The notes under the pieces: model-generated
Database searches by the model: none
Told to the model about the DNA's origin: nothing
Seen by the model: the letters and a program-made list of their open reading frames with translations, nothing else
Position numbers and translations under genes: made by a program
DNA from: Providencia rustigianii DSM 4541
GTDB lineage: Bacteria > Pseudomonadota > Gammaproteobacteria > Enterobacterales > Enterobacteriaceae
NCBI RefSeq assembly: GCF_000156395.1
Contig: NZ_GG703820.1
Coordinates: 813-64,812, forward strand
Reading direction: 5' to 3'
DNA length: 64,000 nt
Part shown: positions 39,993-50,141 of the stretch, piece by piece
Numbering within the stretch: position 1 is the stretch's first letter
How the letters are laid out: each line of letters begins with the position of its first letter

Positions 39993-40358
39993 TTGGCTAT
40001 GTCAAAAGGTATCTTATCAATTGAGAACATGTGGAATGAAGATATAAAAAAAGTAGAAATTATTTTTCAAAATAATGCAAATGAGTATGAAAGTGCATTT
40101 ATTTCTTATAATTTAAAAGATAAACAAATACTTACTGATATATTTGAATTTCAATTTTCTGTCACAGAAATGAGCAATTGGAAAGGGAAAATCATAACGA
40201 AGAGTGGAGAAACTTGGGATAGTGGCGATTTTTTATCATGTAAAATTAATGAACGAGATAATGGTAAAGTCAAAATTAGTTTTAATGGTAACGTGAAGAG
40301 CTTATTTGTTAATTACCCTGTCTCTATTTCATGCTCTAAAAAAATGCAATTAATTTAA
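39993..40358 (+). CDS. Unrecognised small protein, first of a tandem paralogue pair
   Basis: A 121-aa protein I do not recognise. It has no signal peptide or membrane segment and looks like an all-beta fold with alternating hydrophobic residues. It shares with the next gene the pattern EN-x-W-x-ED-x2-KV-x-II, a W before SG-x2-W, a C-x-I segment and a near-terminal SCS. The start is TTG at 39993 with GAGG 7 bp upstream; the ATG at 39999 is the alternative. The DNA is markedly AT-rich compared with the flanking core genes, which suggests acquisition. Together with its partner it could form a heteromer, but this is speculation. Confidence 0.75.
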   Translation: MAMSKGILSIENMWNEDIKKVEIIFQNNANEYESAFISYNLKDKQILTDIFEFQFSVTEMSNWKGKIITKSGETWDSGDFLSCKINERDNGKVKISFNGNVKSLFVNYPVSISCSKKMQLI

Positions 40359-40381
40359 CCATAGCAACGAGAGGAAATAAA

Positions 40382-40750
40382 ATGACAATCGAACGTTGCC
40401 ATATAACATTTGAAAATTTTTGGGGAGAAGATTTAAATAAGGTTAGAATCATTCATGATATTTCAGATTTGCATTCTCCTGTTCAAGGTATGTACCTATA
40501 TAATGTAAAAAATCTGTCTACTACCCCTGATGCATTATCCTTTTTTTATCGCGTTGAAGATCCCCATCACTGGATAGTTGAATTTGTTACCCAGTCTGGT
40601 AAGCACTGGAGATCTTCCGTTAACTTTACCTGCCAAATAAAGCCTGAAGATAATCATCAAGTCATATTGGGTATTAATGGTGAATCTAAACGTTTATATG
40701 CAGCATTCCCGGCATCAAGCTCCTGCTCAACTGAATTATTTGTAGTCTGA
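40382..40750 (+). CDS. Unrecognised small protein, second of a tandem paralogue pair
   Basis: A 122-aa protein paralogous to the preceding one, 23 bp downstream and probably co-transcribed, with GAGAGGA before its ATG. Shared positions include ITFENFW-x-EDLNKV, HHW, TQSGKHW, a Cys-containing TCQIKPED, and SSSCS near the C-terminus. Identity between the two is low (about one quarter to one third by eye), so the duplication is old or the copies have different roles. It has no signal peptide. A weak likeness to compact beta-sandwich proteins such as the nematode PUD or aegerolysin type was considered, but I cannot support it by eye. Confidence 0.75.
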   Translation: MTIERCHITFENFWGEDLNKVRIIHDISDLHSPVQGMYLYNVKNLSTTPDALSFFYRVEDPHHWIVEFVTQSGKHWRSSVNFTCQIKPEDNHQVILGINGESKRLYAAFPASSSCSTELFVV

Positions 40751-40821
40751 TGAATCTAAGTAGTAAAAATGTTGTTTTAGTCACCGAGCTTTTTCACACA
40801 AAAATGCACTTTCTTTTATAA

Positions 40822-40860
40822 CAAAAAACCTTAGTCAGATGATATCCATCATGACTAAGG
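40822..40860 (-). terminator. Intrinsic terminator of the nqr-apbE-nqrM operon
   Basis: CCTTAGTC (40829-40836) and GACTAAGG (40853-40860) form the outer stem, and on the minus strand TTTTTTGTT follows directly. It lies 27 bp beyond the nqrM stop codon. Confidence 0.85.
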
Positions 40861-40887
40861 CTGAAGATAAAATAGTCAGTTTAAAAA

Positions 40888-41115
40888 TCAAATAATTCGA
40901 TTTTTCTCTAACATTTTTTTACGGGCTTCTTCACGTGCCATACGTTTTTTACGGGCATCACAAGGCTCAGGGCAGTCACAAACCTTTTCAACACCAATAC
41001 TGCTTAAACCACCGCAGCTTCCTTGAATACTTTTACGCTTAATAATGTATCCAAGAGACATACCCAAAAATGCCAACAAAAATAAGGCAAAGGTTGCCAG
41101 AAAAACATTCAGCAT
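40888..41115 (-). CDS. nqrM: Na+-NQR maturation factor NqrM
   Basis: A 75-aa small membrane protein (DUF539 family) needed to deliver Fe for the membrane-embedded cysteine-ligated centre between NqrD and NqrE. One N-terminal hydrophobic helix (about 3-25) is followed by a cluster of four cysteines (Cys34, then CDCPEPC around residues 46-52) and a basic tail. Its place after apbE in the nqr cluster supports the call. Confidence 0.93.
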   Translation of the reverse strand: MLNVFLATFALFLLAFLGMSLGYIIKRKSIQGSCGGLSSIGVEKVCDCPEPCDARKKRMAREEARKKMLEKNRII

Positions 41116-41131
41116 TCCTTTATTCTCCTAT

Positions 41132-42163
41132 TTACTGCTTCTTCTGTAAAAATGGTTCGAATGCCTTAGTGTAACGCTCTTCGAAACCTTTATCTGTCTT
41201 CACTATCATAAAAACAGGAACATTCATTTTTTCTGCTAGTGCTAGACCAGCTTCAGGACCCAGTACATTCAAACCTGTCGATAAACCATCAGCCGTCATG
41301 CAATCGTCAGCCAGTACAGTAATAGAAACTAGCTTATGAGAAATAGGTTTACCTGTTTTAGGGTCGATAGTATGAGAAAAATGCACACCATCTTGCTCAA
41401 AATAATTACGATAATCACCCGAAGTCGCGATAGATAAATCACCCGGTTCGATAATTTCTTGAGCAGTTTGGCTCACACCATCCGTTGCCGGTTTTTCAAT
41501 CGCGATACGCCATGGAGCATCCTTACCATTCTTACCTTTAGTTCGGACCTCACCACCAATATCAACCATATAATTATTAATATTAAGAGATTCCAAGTAC
41601 TCAGCAACGACATCAACACCATAGCCTTTTGCGATGGAAGAGAGATCGACATAAAGCTCAGGGATAGTTTTAATCAGGTTGTTATCTTGTACTGCAAGCT
41701 TATCAATACCTATCCATGCACGACGTTTAGCCAAATCTTCGTCTGTCGGAGCTTTAGTCACTCGACCTTCAGGACCAAATCCCCAAAGATTAACCAGAGG
41801 CCCAACAGTCACATCTAATGAACCATCCGTTAATTTGTTAATTTCAATCGCTTTGCTAACAACTTTTGCTGTTGCCGCAGAGACCGGGAAAGGAACATTC
41901 ACTTCAGTAGATTGATTAAAGCGACTTAATTCCGAGCCCGGACGATAAGTAGACATTTGGTCATTAACTTCTTCCAAACGTTTATCAATTTCAGTTTGAA
42001 TCACTTCAGGTGTCGGCTCTGAAGAGTCAGTTACATATTTAACAGAATAATAGGTACCCATGGTTTGTCCCTGAAGATTTTGTTGCTCAGGTCCACCACA
42101 GGCTGCAAGAAAGAGAGTGGCTGCGAATAACAGCACAGGGGCAATTACTTTTCTGTTTAGCAT
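41132..42163 (-). CDS. apbE: FAD:protein FMN transferase ApbE
   Basis: Covalently attaches FMN to Thr residues of NqrB and NqrC. The 343-aa protein is a lipoprotein with LAAC (Cys22) at the signal cleavage site. Flavin- and metal-binding segments MGTYYSV, YVDLSSIAKGYGVDVV and GEVRTKGK are present. It follows nqrF, separated by 222 bp holding two hairpins, and directly precedes nqrM. Confidence 0.96.
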   Translation of the reverse strand: MLNRKVIAPVLLFAATLFLAACGGPEQQNLQGQTMGTYYSVKYVTDSSEPTPEVIQTEIDKRLEEVNDQMSTYRPGSELSRFNQSTEVNVPFPVSAATAKVVSKAIEINKLTDGSLDVTVGPLVNLWGFGPEGRVTKAPTDEDLAKRRAWIGIDKLAVQDNNLIKTIPELYVDLSSIAKGYGVDVVAEYLESLNINNYMVDIGGEVRTKGKNGKDAPWRIAIEKPATDGVSQTAQEIIEPGDLSIATSGDYRNYFEQDGVHFSHTIDPKTGKPISHKLVSITVLADDCMTADGLSTGLNVLGPEAGLALAEKMNVPVFMIVKTDKGFEERYTKAFEPFLQKKQ

Positions 42164-42299
42164 AAATTTTCTCAGCGTTAATTGTAAGCGCCACTAGAGA
42201 GGTGCTGAGACTTCCAAAAAACTCAACATGTCACAAACCTAGAGAATACTCACGTTTAAAAATAGAAATACCAGTTTGGTTATTTAAGTTTACAACCAA

Positions 42300-42336
42300 A
42301 AAGAGGAAAAAACCGTTTTTTTCCTCTTTACAGTCA
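42300..42336 (-). terminator. Long A/T-rich hairpin between nqrF and apbE
   Basis: On the minus strand AAAGAGGAAAAAA pairs with TTTTTTCCTCTTT around ACGG, with TTGGTT after it. Because U residues form the 3' arm it can act as an intrinsic terminator or attenuator that reduces expression of apbE-nqrM relative to nqrA-F. Confidence 0.6.
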
Positions 42337-42339
42337 ATT

Positions 42340-42361
42340 AGCGCCCAGTAACCTGGGCGCT
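42340..42361 (-). repeat. GC-rich hairpin just after nqrF
   Basis: AGCGCCCAG (42340-42348) and CTGGGCGCT (42353-42361) form a perfect 9-bp stem with a 4-nt loop, 24 bp after the nqrF stop codon. It lacks an adjacent T tract. It may protect the 3' end of the nqrA-F message, just upstream of the second hairpin. Confidence 0.6.
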
Positions 42362-42385
42362 TGGTGAATAGTTTCGGCCTATTTA

Positions 42386-43612
42386 TTAACCACCGAAATC
42401 ATCCAGTAAAATATTTTCGTCTTCAACACCCAGATCTTTCAGCATCTTGATGACCGCGGCATTCATCACTGGAGGCCCACACATGTAGAACTCACAGTCT
42501 TCTGGTGCTGGGTGATCTTTGAGATAGTTTTCATACAGGACATTGTGAATAAACCCTGTGTATCCATCCCAATTATCTTCCGGTAAAGCATCAGAAAGGG
42601 CAACATTCCATGTAAAGTTATCATGCTCTGCAGCTAACTGATCGAAATCTTCCACATAGAACATTTCACGTTTTGAACGCGCACCGTACCAGAAACTAAT
42701 CTTACGTTTAGAATTCAAACGGCGTAGCTGGTCGAAAATGTGAGAACGCATTGGAGCCATACCCGCACCACCACCGATGAAGATCATTTCTGCATCCGTA
42801 TCTTTCGCGAAGAATTCACCGAATGGACCCGAAATTGTCACTTTATCACCCGGCTTTAATGACCAAATGTAAGATGACATAATTCCCGGTGGTACATCAG
42901 GATTGCGCGGAGGTGGCGTTGCAATACGCACGTTGAGCATGATAATACCGTGCTCATCAGGGTAGTTAGCCATCGAGTAAGCACGAACTGTTTCTTCTTT
43001 AACATCAGAAACATAGCGAAACAGGTTGAATTTATCCCAATCTTCACGGTATTCCTCAGGTACATCAAAGTCTGAGTACTTCACCACATGAGGAGGACAT
43101 TCAATCTGAATAAAACCACCCGCACGGAATGGAACCACTTCTCCCTCAGGAATTTTTAACTTCAGCTCTTTAATGAACGTCGCTTTGTTATCATTGGAGA
43201 TAACTTCGCATTCCCATTTTTTCACGCCGAAAATTTCTTCAGGTAATTCAATCTTAAGGTCTTGTTTTACGTTAACCTGGCACGCCAGACGGCAACCTTC
43301 TTTCGCTTCACGTTTATTGATGTGAGAAAGCTCAGTTGGCAGGATGTCACCACCGCCCTCTTTGATTTTCACACGGCACTGACCACATGAACCACCGCCA
43401 CCACAGGCAGAAGAAACAAAGATACCTTGGTTTGCTAACATACCTAACAGCTTATCGCCTGCTGGAGCATCAAAGCTCTTATCAGGATCGCCGTTGACTT
43501 CAACTTTAATGTTCCCTGTATTGACCAACTTGGACTTTGCAAACAGGATCAGACCTGTCAAAGCCAAGACAATCAGGGTGAACATAACTACGCCTAGAAT
43601 AATAATATCCAT
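42386..43612 (-). CDS. nqrF: Na+-translocating NADH:quinone reductase subunit F
   Basis: The NADH-oxidising subunit of Na+-NQR. The 408-aa protein has one N-terminal membrane helix (about 3-25), a ferredoxin-type 2Fe-2S domain with [10 protein letters not shown] and a further Cys in RLAC, then an FAD domain (RAYSMANYP) and an NADH-binding domain ([11 protein letters not shown]). Electrons pass NADH-FAD-FeS to the membrane subunits. It is sixth in the nqrABCDEF operon. Confidence 0.98.
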   Translation of the reverse strand: MDIIILGVVMFTLIVLALTGLILFAKSKLVNTGNIKVEVNGDPDKSFDAPAGDKLLGMLANQGIFVSSACGGGGSCGQCRVKIKEGGGDILPTELSHINKREAKEGCRLACQVNVKQDLKIELPEEIFGVKKWECEVISNDNKATFIKELKLKIPEGEVVPFRAGGFIQIECPPHVVKYSDFDVPEEYREDWDKFNLFRYVSDVKEETVRAYSMANYPDEHGIIMLNVRIATPPPRNPDVPPGIMSSYIWSLKPGDKVTISGPFGEFFAKDTDAEMIFIGGGAGMAPMRSHIFDQLRRLNSKRKISFWYGARSKREMFYVEDFDQLAAEHDNFTWNVALSDALPEDNWDGYTGFIHNVLYENYLKDHPAPEDCEFYMCGPPVMNAAVIKMLKDLGVEDENILLDDFGG

Positions 43613-43627
43613 GAATTCTTCTCGCCT

Positions 43628-44224
43628 TTATAGCTGCACACCGGAGAAGGACATAAAGCCCAATGCCATCAAACCGGTCGTAACAAAGGTGATACCTAAC
43701 CCTTTTAGACCCGCTGGAATGTCTGAATACTTCATTTTTTCACGGATAGCCGCCATTAAGACGATAGCCAACATCCAACCTATACCGGAACCAAAACCAT
43801 AAACGATGGATTCCGTAAAGTTATAGTCGCGCTGAGCCATGAAAGATACACCACCAAAGATTGCGCAGTTAACGGTGATCAACGGTAAGAAGATCCCTAG
43901 TGCGTTATACAGTGATGGGAAGTAACGATCCAAAATCATTTCCAGAATTTGAACTAATGCAGCAATCACACCGATAAAGGTAATGAAGTTTAGGAATGAT
44001 AAATCCACACCTTCAACCAAAGCCCCATCACGCAACACTAGGTTGTATACGAGGTTATTGGCAGGAACAGAAATACCTAAAACAACAGTAACGGCAATAC
44101 CCAGTCCAAACGCAGTTTTTACATTCTTCGATACTGCAAGGAATGTACACATTCCTAAGAAGAAGGCTAATGCCATGTTTTCAATGAAAATGGCTTTAAC
44201 AAATAAACTAATATAATGTTCCAT
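43628..44224 (-). CDS. nqrE: Na+-translocating NADH:quinone reductase subunit E
   Basis: A 198-aa membrane subunit with six predicted helices, homologous to NqrD in inverted topology. Conserved cysteines (MCTFLAV and VNCAIFGG) help bind the membrane iron centre between NqrD and NqrE. Five bp separate it from nqrD and 15 bp from nqrF. Confidence 0.98.
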   Translation of the reverse strand: MEHYISLFVKAIFIENMALAFFLGMCTFLAVSKNVKTAFGLGIAVTVVLGISVPANNLVYNLVLRDGALVEGVDLSFLNFITFIGVIAALVQILEMILDRYFPSLYNALGIFLPLITVNCAIFGGVSFMAQRDYNFTESIVYGFGSGIGWMLAIVLMAAIREKMKYSDIPAGLKGLGITFVTTGLMALGFMSFSGVQL

Positions 44225-44228
44225 ACTC

Positions 44229-44858
44229 TTAATCCTTCTCTATCTGAGCTGGTTTCAGAGTACGTAAACCCCAAATCAGCATACCAATGATAAAGAATGC
44301 ACTTGGCGCTAACAGGAATAAGCCATTTGGCATGTACCAACCACCATTTTGCAGTGATTCAAATACCGTGATACCAAACAGTTTACCAGAACCGAACAGC
44401 TCACGAAGGAAGCCAACCAGTACTAGGATCACACCATACCCAAGACCATTACCGATACCATCCATAAAACTTTCAATTGGAGGTGCTTTCATCGCATATG
44501 CTTCAGCACGTCCCATAACGATACAGTTGGTAATAATTAAGCCAACGAATACCGAAAGCTGTTTTGAAATTTCATAGGCATAGGCACGTAAGATTTGGTC
44601 AACAACAATTACTAACGATGCAATAATTGCCATTTGAACAATAATACGAACACTGCTTGGGATGTAATTTCTAATTAATGAGATAAAAAAGTTAGAGAAC
44701 GCTGTGACTAAGGTTACAGCGATAGTCATAACCAGTGCCGTTTCAAGTTTGGTGGTGACGGCTAATGCCGAGCATACCCCCAAAACCTGCAATGCAATTG
44801 GGTTATTATCGAACAATGGTCCAAGTAGGACGCGTTTTACTTCTTTAGAATCAGCCAT
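44229..44858 (-). CDS. nqrD: Na+-translocating NADH:quinone reductase subunit D
   Basis: A 209-aa six-helix membrane subunit. The conserved cysteines are in LGVCSALAV and [11 protein letters not shown]. With NqrE it holds the iron centre that receives electrons from NqrF. Its start overlaps the nqrC stop by 8 bp. Confidence 0.98.
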   Translation of the reverse strand: MADSKEVKRVLLGPLFDNNPIALQVLGVCSALAVTTKLETALVMTIAVTLVTAFSNFFISLIRNYIPSSVRIIVQMAIIASLVIVVDQILRAYAYEISKQLSVFVGLIITNCIVMGRAEAYAMKAPPIESFMDGIGNGLGYGVILVLVGFLRELFGSGKLFGITVFESLQNGGWYMPNGLFLLAPSAFFIIGMLIWGLRTLKPAQIEKD

Positions 44859-45645
44859 TATTCAGCGCTCCTTCACGAACTTTTTTCAGGAACGGACCAA
44901 AACCGTTATCACCTAACCAGAAATCAAACATATGTTGAATCCCGTTTGATGTCAGTGTTGCACCTGAAAGGCCATCGATACCATAAGGGCTATCGGTAGC
45001 ACCGCTACGCACGATTTTAATTGCAGGAACACCCTGCTCATTAAACAGTTTTTTACCTGGCCACTGAGCTTTCCATTGTGGATTATCGACTTCGCCACCT
45101 AGACCTGGAGTTTCACCATGTGAATAGTAAGTAATACCACGAGAGGTCACACCATCAATATCAACGGCGATAAAAGCGTACATCACTGACCATAAACCGG
45201 AACCATAAACAGGTAAGATAATTTGGGAAACTTTTCCCTGTTCATCTTTTACCAGATAGATTTCAGCACTATTTACGCGGCGACGTATTTTGGCAATATC
45301 TTCTGCTGGAGACAGAGCAATACTGGTTTCATCACTGCGTAATTCACTGTTTAAGTCGTAGCGACCAATGCTATCGGATAATTCGTTAGTTTTGAAATTC
45401 AACAGTTTTGGTTCGATACGCTCACTGTAGGTTTTCTGAATTGCTTCAGCGCTCATTTTAGGCTCGAGTAAATCCGCAACACTTAAAATATTACGCTGAG
45501 CATCTAACATAATTTGCTCTTGCTGCTTCGGTTTGAGACCGACGGCAGCACCGGCAACGATGATGGAACACACTAAGCAGAGAATAAAAACAACAATAAA
45601 GGTTCTGCCAATGCCATCTTTATTTACTGGTTTATCATTAGCCAC
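44851..45645 (-). CDS. nqrC: Na+-translocating NADH:quinone reductase subunit C
   Basis: A 264-aa subunit with one membrane helix (about 16-38) and a periplasmic domain carrying covalently bound FMN at the Thr of LSGATLTS. The GTG at 45645 is taken as start, because GGAG lies 8 bp upstream and the product then begins like Vibrio NqrC. A longer reading of 19 extra codons lies within nqrB and is rejected. It overlaps nqrB by 8 bp. Confidence 0.95.
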   Translation of the reverse strand: MANDKPVNKDGIGRTFIVVFILCLVCSIIVAGAAVGLKPKQQEQIMLDAQRNILSVADLLEPKMSAEAIQKTYSERIEPKLLNFKTNELSDSIGRYDLNSELRSDETSIALSPAEDIAKIRRRVNSAEIYLVKDEQGKVSQIILPVYGSGLWSVMYAFIAVDIDGVTSRGITYYSHGETPGLGGEVDNPQWKAQWPGKKLFNEQGVPAIKIVRSGATDSPYGIDGLSGATLTSNGIQHMFDFWLGDNGFGPFLKKVREGALNNG

Positions 45646-46876
45646 GGGCTTTTCTCCGTTTAATATTTGCTTGAACGACCATATAGTCAAACAGAGGAGC
45701 AAACAGGTTGGCGAATAGGATTGCTAGCATCATTCCTTCTGGATATGCAGGGTTTACAACCCTAACAAGTACGCACATTACACCGATCAGAATCCCGTAT
45801 GCCCACTTACCTTTATCAGTAAAGGAAGCTGAAACTGGGTCTGTCGCCATAAAGATCATACCGAAAGCAAAGCCACCTAATACCATGTGCCACCACCATT
45901 GCATTGCAAATAGTGGGTTAGTATCTGAACCAATAAAGTTGAACAGGTAAGACATGGCAATCATGCCCAACATCACACCGGCAACAATACGCCATGAGGC
46001 AATACGGAAAAAGATGATGAATGCACCACCAATGAAAATCATCAGTGTGGAAACTTCACCAATTGAGCCCGGCATGTTTCCTAGGAAAGCTTGCATCCAA
46101 GTGATCGGTTCACCGGTAATGGTATTCACCAGTGCACTTTGACCACCAGCACCCCATTGGGATAACGGAGTTGCACCAGAGAAACCATCAGCCGCAGTCC
46201 AAACTAAGTCACCCGAAATCTGCGCTGGGTAAGCAAAGAATAAGAAAGCACGACCCGCTAATGCAGGGTTAAGGAAGTTACGCCCTGTACCACCAAAAAT
46301 CTCTTTTGCCACAACCACACCAAAGGTGATACCGAGTGCTGCCTGCCACAATGGAATGGTTGGCGGGACAATCAGGGCAAATAAGATAGAGGAGATAAAG
46401 AAACCTTCGTTGATCTCATGACCACGGATCATCGCGAACAATACTTCCCAGAATCCACCGACAAGGAATACCACTAAATAAATCGGTAGGAAGTAAACGG
46501 CTCCCAGCAACATTTTACTGCCCCAGCCCGCATCAGGAGTTAATGAAGCCCCTAATAATTGCGCCAGACTGTAGTGCCAATCACTCGCCAGTACTTGCTG
46601 CAATTCTGCACCGCTATACAAGTGGTACAGCGCAGGAATAGCTTGGTTTCCGACGTTATACATTCCCCAGAACATAGCTGGGAAAACCGCAAGCCAGACT
46701 AAAATCATCATGCGCTTGAGATCTATTGTGTCTCGAACGTGTGAACGACCTTTTGTGACGGTGCCCGGAGTATAAAAAACTGTCACAACAGCTTCATACA
46801 ATGGATAGAGTTTGACTAACTTTCCACCGGGTTCAAAATGGTGCTCATATTTTTCAAATAAATTTTTCAGACCCAT
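45638..46876 (-). CDS. nqrB: Na+-translocating NADH:quinone reductase subunit B
   Basis: The main membrane subunit, 412 aa with about ten helices. It binds riboflavin and a covalent FMN at the Thr of FSGATPLS (near residue 230), the target of ApbE. Structural work on the Vibrio complex places the Na+ pathway in this subunit. Only four bases separate it from nqrA. Confidence 0.98.
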   Translation of the reverse strand: MGLKNLFEKYEHHFEPGGKLVKLYPLYEAVVTVFYTPGTVTKGRSHVRDTIDLKRMMILVWLAVFPAMFWGMYNVGNQAIPALYHLYSGAELQQVLASDWHYSLAQLLGASLTPDAGWGSKMLLGAVYFLPIYLVVFLVGGFWEVLFAMIRGHEINEGFFISSILFALIVPPTIPLWQAALGITFGVVVAKEIFGGTGRNFLNPALAGRAFLFFAYPAQISGDLVWTAADGFSGATPLSQWGAGGQSALVNTITGEPITWMQAFLGNMPGSIGEVSTLMIFIGGAFIIFFRIASWRIVAGVMLGMIAMSYLFNFIGSDTNPLFAMQWWWHMVLGGFAFGMIFMATDPVSASFTDKGKWAYGILIGVMCVLVRVVNPAYPEGMMLAILFANLFAPLFDYMVVQANIKRRKARG

Positions 46877-46880
46877 GGAA

Positions 46881-48224
46881 TTACCCTTCTAGCTCAATCT
46901 TGGTCAGAACATCACGCAGCACTGGACCATATTCATACTTAGCTGGGCACACATATGTACACAGACCTAAATCTTCTTCATCAAGTTCCAGACAGCCCAA
47001 CTCTTGAGAAGTATCTGTATCGCCCGCGAGTAGATCACGTAATAAGTGCGTAATCATGATATCGAGTGGCATAACACGCTCATAGTTACCAATTGGAACC
47101 ATGGAACGTTCGCCACCATTCATGGTTGTCGTGAAGTTAAATCGTTTATTTTTCAGAAAATGACCGATGGTTGTACGAGTGATGGTAAATTTATTCACCC
47201 CCGGCATAATCCAGCCAAACAATTCTTTATCACGGCCTTCTGCTAAGACAGAAACTTGGTTATGAAAACGACCAAGATAGTGATGAGCCTCATCACAGGT
47301 CACACCCCAAAGCACAGACCCCGAAATTAAACGGTTTTCTCCGGCTTTAAGCTGCCCTTTAGTTAATTCATAAATATCTGCGCCTAGACGGGTTCGTAAC
47401 AGACGCGGTTTTTCGACTTGAGGTCCCGCAACTGCAATAACTCGATCAGTATATAAATGACCGGTGGTAAATAACTTACCTATCGCAATCACGTCTTGAT
47501 AATTTAGGCTCCACACTCTTTTTTTGAGACTAACTGGCTCAAGAAAATGAATGTGAGTACCAGCTAACCCAGCAGGATGTGGTCCCGCAAATTGCGTATA
47601 AACAATTTGTGAGTTGGCTGCTTGTTTTGGGATTTCACCAGCACCATGGCAAACATGAACTTTGCCTTCGGTTAAACGACTCAGAACCACCAAACCGTCG
47701 TTAAAAGCTTGCGAATTTTCACCAATGATTATTGTTGGATCTGCGGAAAGCGGGTTCGTATCCATTGCAGTCACAAAAATCGCAGCTGGGGATGAACCAG
47801 GCTCTGGAGAACGACTAAATGGGCGCGTTCTTAAAGCTGTCCATAAACCTGATCTTAAAAGATTTTGTTCAACCTGCTCTTTAGTCAACGTTGAAAGCTG
47901 GTCTGCTGCATAAGATTCAAAAGTCTCTTGTTCATCGCCATCAATTTCGATGACAACAGACTGAAGAACACGACGCTCACCACGATGAATGGCAACAATT
48001 TTGCCACAGGCAGGGCTAGTAAATACCACTCCAGGATTCTTTTTATCTTCAAAAAGAATCTGTCCTTTTTTTACACGCTCACCTTCTTTAACCAGCATGG
48101 AAGGACGCATCCCGACATATTCTTCACCTAGCACCGCTACGTGTTGAATTTTCGGGCCGTCTTCTATCACTTGGGCTGGCTCACCTGCGATTGGAAGGTT
48201 AAGGCCTTTTTTAATTTTAATCAT
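46881..48224 (-). CDS. nqrA: Na+-translocating NADH:quinone reductase subunit A
   Basis: A 447-aa peripheral cytoplasmic subunit. [16 protein letters not shown] and [17 protein letters not shown] are typical. The cytoplasmic domain contacts NqrB and takes part in ubiquinone binding. It is the first gene of the operon, with 414 bp of non-coding DNA upstream that should contain the promoter. Confidence 0.98.
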   Translation of the reverse strand: MIKIKKGLNLPIAGEPAQVIEDGPKIQHVAVLGEEYVGMRPSMLVKEGERVKKGQILFEDKKNPGVVFTSPACGKIVAIHRGERRVLQSVVIEIDGDEQETFESYAADQLSTLTKEQVEQNLLRSGLWTALRTRPFSRSPEPGSSPAAIFVTAMDTNPLSADPTIIIGENSQAFNDGLVVLSRLTEGKVHVCHGAGEIPKQAANSQIVYTQFAGPHPAGLAGTHIHFLEPVSLKKRVWSLNYQDVIAIGKLFTTGHLYTDRVIAVAGPQVEKPRLLRTRLGADIYELTKGQLKAGENRLISGSVLWGVTCDEAHHYLGRFHNQVSVLAEGRDKELFGWIMPGVNKFTITRTTIGHFLKNKRFNFTTTMNGGERSMVPIGNYERVMPLDIMITHLLRDLLAGDTDTSQELGCLELDEEDLGLCTYVCPAKYEYGPVLRDVLTKIELEG

Positions 48225-48638
48225 AAGATCTGCACAAGTTTATCAGTTAAACCCTAAGCTAACGATTCAGCAATGAATGATAGCGACTCAATAATAAAAA
48301 TAACCCAAGTTACTTTCGCCACTTGAGTAAGTAAATTTCACAATATTGCTACACTTTATCTTCTTCTGCCGTCGATAATTTTATCAGTTCCCTCTCCCTC
48401 TGTCCGGTTATAGAAGTGACGTAGCTCAAGCAAATCGTAATATAATTTAAAATTATGTTGTAACAACTCGTAATTACCTACCTATGCATTCATCTTTATC
48501 GATTGTTGATTATTTTGTAATCAACAAACATTCAGACAGAATTATTAACTTTCTATATTAAATTTTATTTCCTTCGTCTAAAATATCCCTAACATGTACT
48601 ATTTTTAAACAATTTATTTTTCAAAATTCGGCTTAATT
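48225..48638. other. Divergent nqrA/yafK intergenic region
   Basis: 414 bp of AT-rich DNA with no ORF of note. An inverted repeat TGTTGATTA / TAATCAACA (48504-48526, 5-nt centre) is the most regular element and could be an operator or hairpin. Neither promoter could be assigned with confidence. Confidence 0.4.
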
Positions 48639-49376
48639 ATGCGTATACGTACAATTCTCAGTCTTAGCTTACTGTTTGCTTTATCTTCGACTGTTAACGC
48701 CCAAAATAAAGAAACATTAATTAATCTTAATGAAAGGGCGAATATCGAACAGAAATCATCGATATTTATTCAAATATTTAAACAAGAAGGTGTGCTTGAG
48801 CTCTACCAAAAAGCGTCTGACGGAAAGTTTAAATTAGTCAAAACTTATCCAATCTGTAAGTTTTCTGGTGGGCTGGGCCCAAAAAAAATAGAGGGCGACC
48901 TAAAAAGCCCCGAAGGTTTTTATCAGATTACAGCCGAGCAACTTAACCCTAATAGCCAGTTTTACCGGTCTATTAACTTAGGTTTTCCTAATGATTTTGA
49001 TAAAGCGCAGGGGTATACCGGTAATTATTTGATGATTCATGGTAGCTGTGTATCGACCGGATGCTATGCCATGACAGATAAATCCATGGGAGAAATCTAC
49101 CAAACCGTCGAACGTGCACTCCAAAACGGTCAGCCGATTATAGATGTTAACATCTATCCTTTTAGAATGACTAAAACGAATATGCTACGTTACCGAAATT
49201 CCAGCCATTATGCTTTTTGGAAGCAACTCCAGCCAGCTTATGACTACTTCGAGCGGACAAAAACACCAGCCGAAGTCTCTGTGATATTAGGTAAATATAA
49301 TGTTAACAGCATGCCAGAAAGCCCGACTCAGTTATTGGGATCTAAGTCACAATATGCGTTGACCACGGTGAAATAG
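48639..49376 (+). CDS. dpaA: YafK/DpaA family L,D-transpeptidase-fold protein
   Basis: A 245-aa periplasmic protein with signal peptide (about 1-21). The YkuD-type catalytic motif HGSCVSTGCYAMTD is present with Cys142. E. coli YafK (LdtF, DpaA) releases Braun lipoprotein from peptidoglycan rather than forming new cross-links. The same hydrolytic role is inferred here from the close similarity. It lies beside yafJ and gmhA as in E. coli; the 3' ends of this gene and yafJ overlap by 30 bp. Confidence 0.92.
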   Translation: MRIRTILSLSLLFALSSTVNAQNKETLINLNERANIEQKSSIFIQIFKQEGVLELYQKASDGKFKLVKTYPICKFSGGLGPKKIEGDLKSPEGFYQITAEQLNPNSQFYRSINLGFPNDFDKAQGYTGNYLMIHGSCVSTGCYAMTDKSMGEIYQTVERALQNGQPIIDVNIYPFRMTKTNMLRYRNSSHYAFWKQLQPAYDYFERTKTPAEVSVILGKYNVNSMPESPTQLLGSKSQYALTTVK

Positions 49377-50114
49377 CACAAAATCACCAGGCTCTATTTT
49401 TTGCCAAGTTTCATTTCCAGTGAGTGGTGTTGTGGCGATCACGGACACCACGTCACTCGGTGTGGTGCATTGTTGGAAATCAATCTCGATATCTTGATCG
49501 AGTAATTTTGCTTTACCAAATGGGGCTTTTCGAGTGATCCAGTGAAGCTTCGTTGAACTGAATGCCATCAAATACTCACCATCGGATAGCAGCATATTAA
49601 ACACGCCTTTTGCACGTAATTGTTGAGCTAAAGTCGCAATAAACCGGAATACTGATTGCCAATTTGTCGGCTTTCGAGGATATTTTTGATTTAGTTGATG
49701 CAAAATCCAACAAAACGCCCATTCACTGTCCGTCTCACCGATAGGTCGATAATGACCTGTTTTCAATGACCGAAAACCTTTCAGCTGGCCATTATGGGCA
49801 TATGTCCAATTGCGCCCCCATAACTCACGAGTAAACGGGTGCGTATTGACCAAAGAAACATCGCCTCGATTTGCCTGACGAATATGTGCGACTATGCATT
49901 CTGATTTGATTGGATATTCCTGCACAAACCGCGCCACAGGAGAAACAAAACTTGGCTGAGGATCTTTAAATGTACGACACCCGAGTCCTTCATAGAACGT
50001 AATTCCCCAGCCATCTTTATGTGGACCTGTTTGTCCACCCCGGGAAATCAATCCACTCAGACTAAAAGTAATATCTGTGGGTACATTGGCACTCATGCCA
50101 AGCAGTTCGCACAT
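49347..50114 (-). CDS. yafJ: Class II glutamine amidotransferase-family protein YafJ
   Basis: A 255-aa Ntn-hydrolase-type protein with the nucleophile Cys at position 2 (MCELLGMSAN), FSLSGLISRGG and the substrate segment AHIRQANRGDVSLVNTHPF. No synthase domain is attached, so the acceptor reaction is unknown. It lies 27 bp after gmhA. Convergent with yafK, with overlapping 3' ends. Confidence 0.93.
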   Translation of the reverse strand: MCELLGMSANVPTDITFSLSGLISRGGQTGPHKDGWGITFYEGLGCRTFKDPQPSFVSPVARFVQEYPIKSECIVAHIRQANRGDVSLVNTHPFTRELWGRNWTYAHNGQLKGFRSLKTGHYRPIGETDSEWAFCWILHQLNQKYPRKPTNWQSVFRFIATLAQQLRAKGVFNMLLSDGEYLMAFSSTKLHWITRKAPFGKAKLLDQDIEIDFQQCTTPSDVVSVIATTPLTGNETWQKIEPGDFVLFHRGQRIL

Positions 50115-50141
50115 TTAAAGCCTCCGATGCCTCAAAAAAAG

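Noticed and set aside
39993-40750. Assignment of the paralogue pair to PUD or aegerolysin-type proteins
   Set aside because: The likeness is limited to size and beta-rich pattern; no diagnostic motif could be shown by eye.
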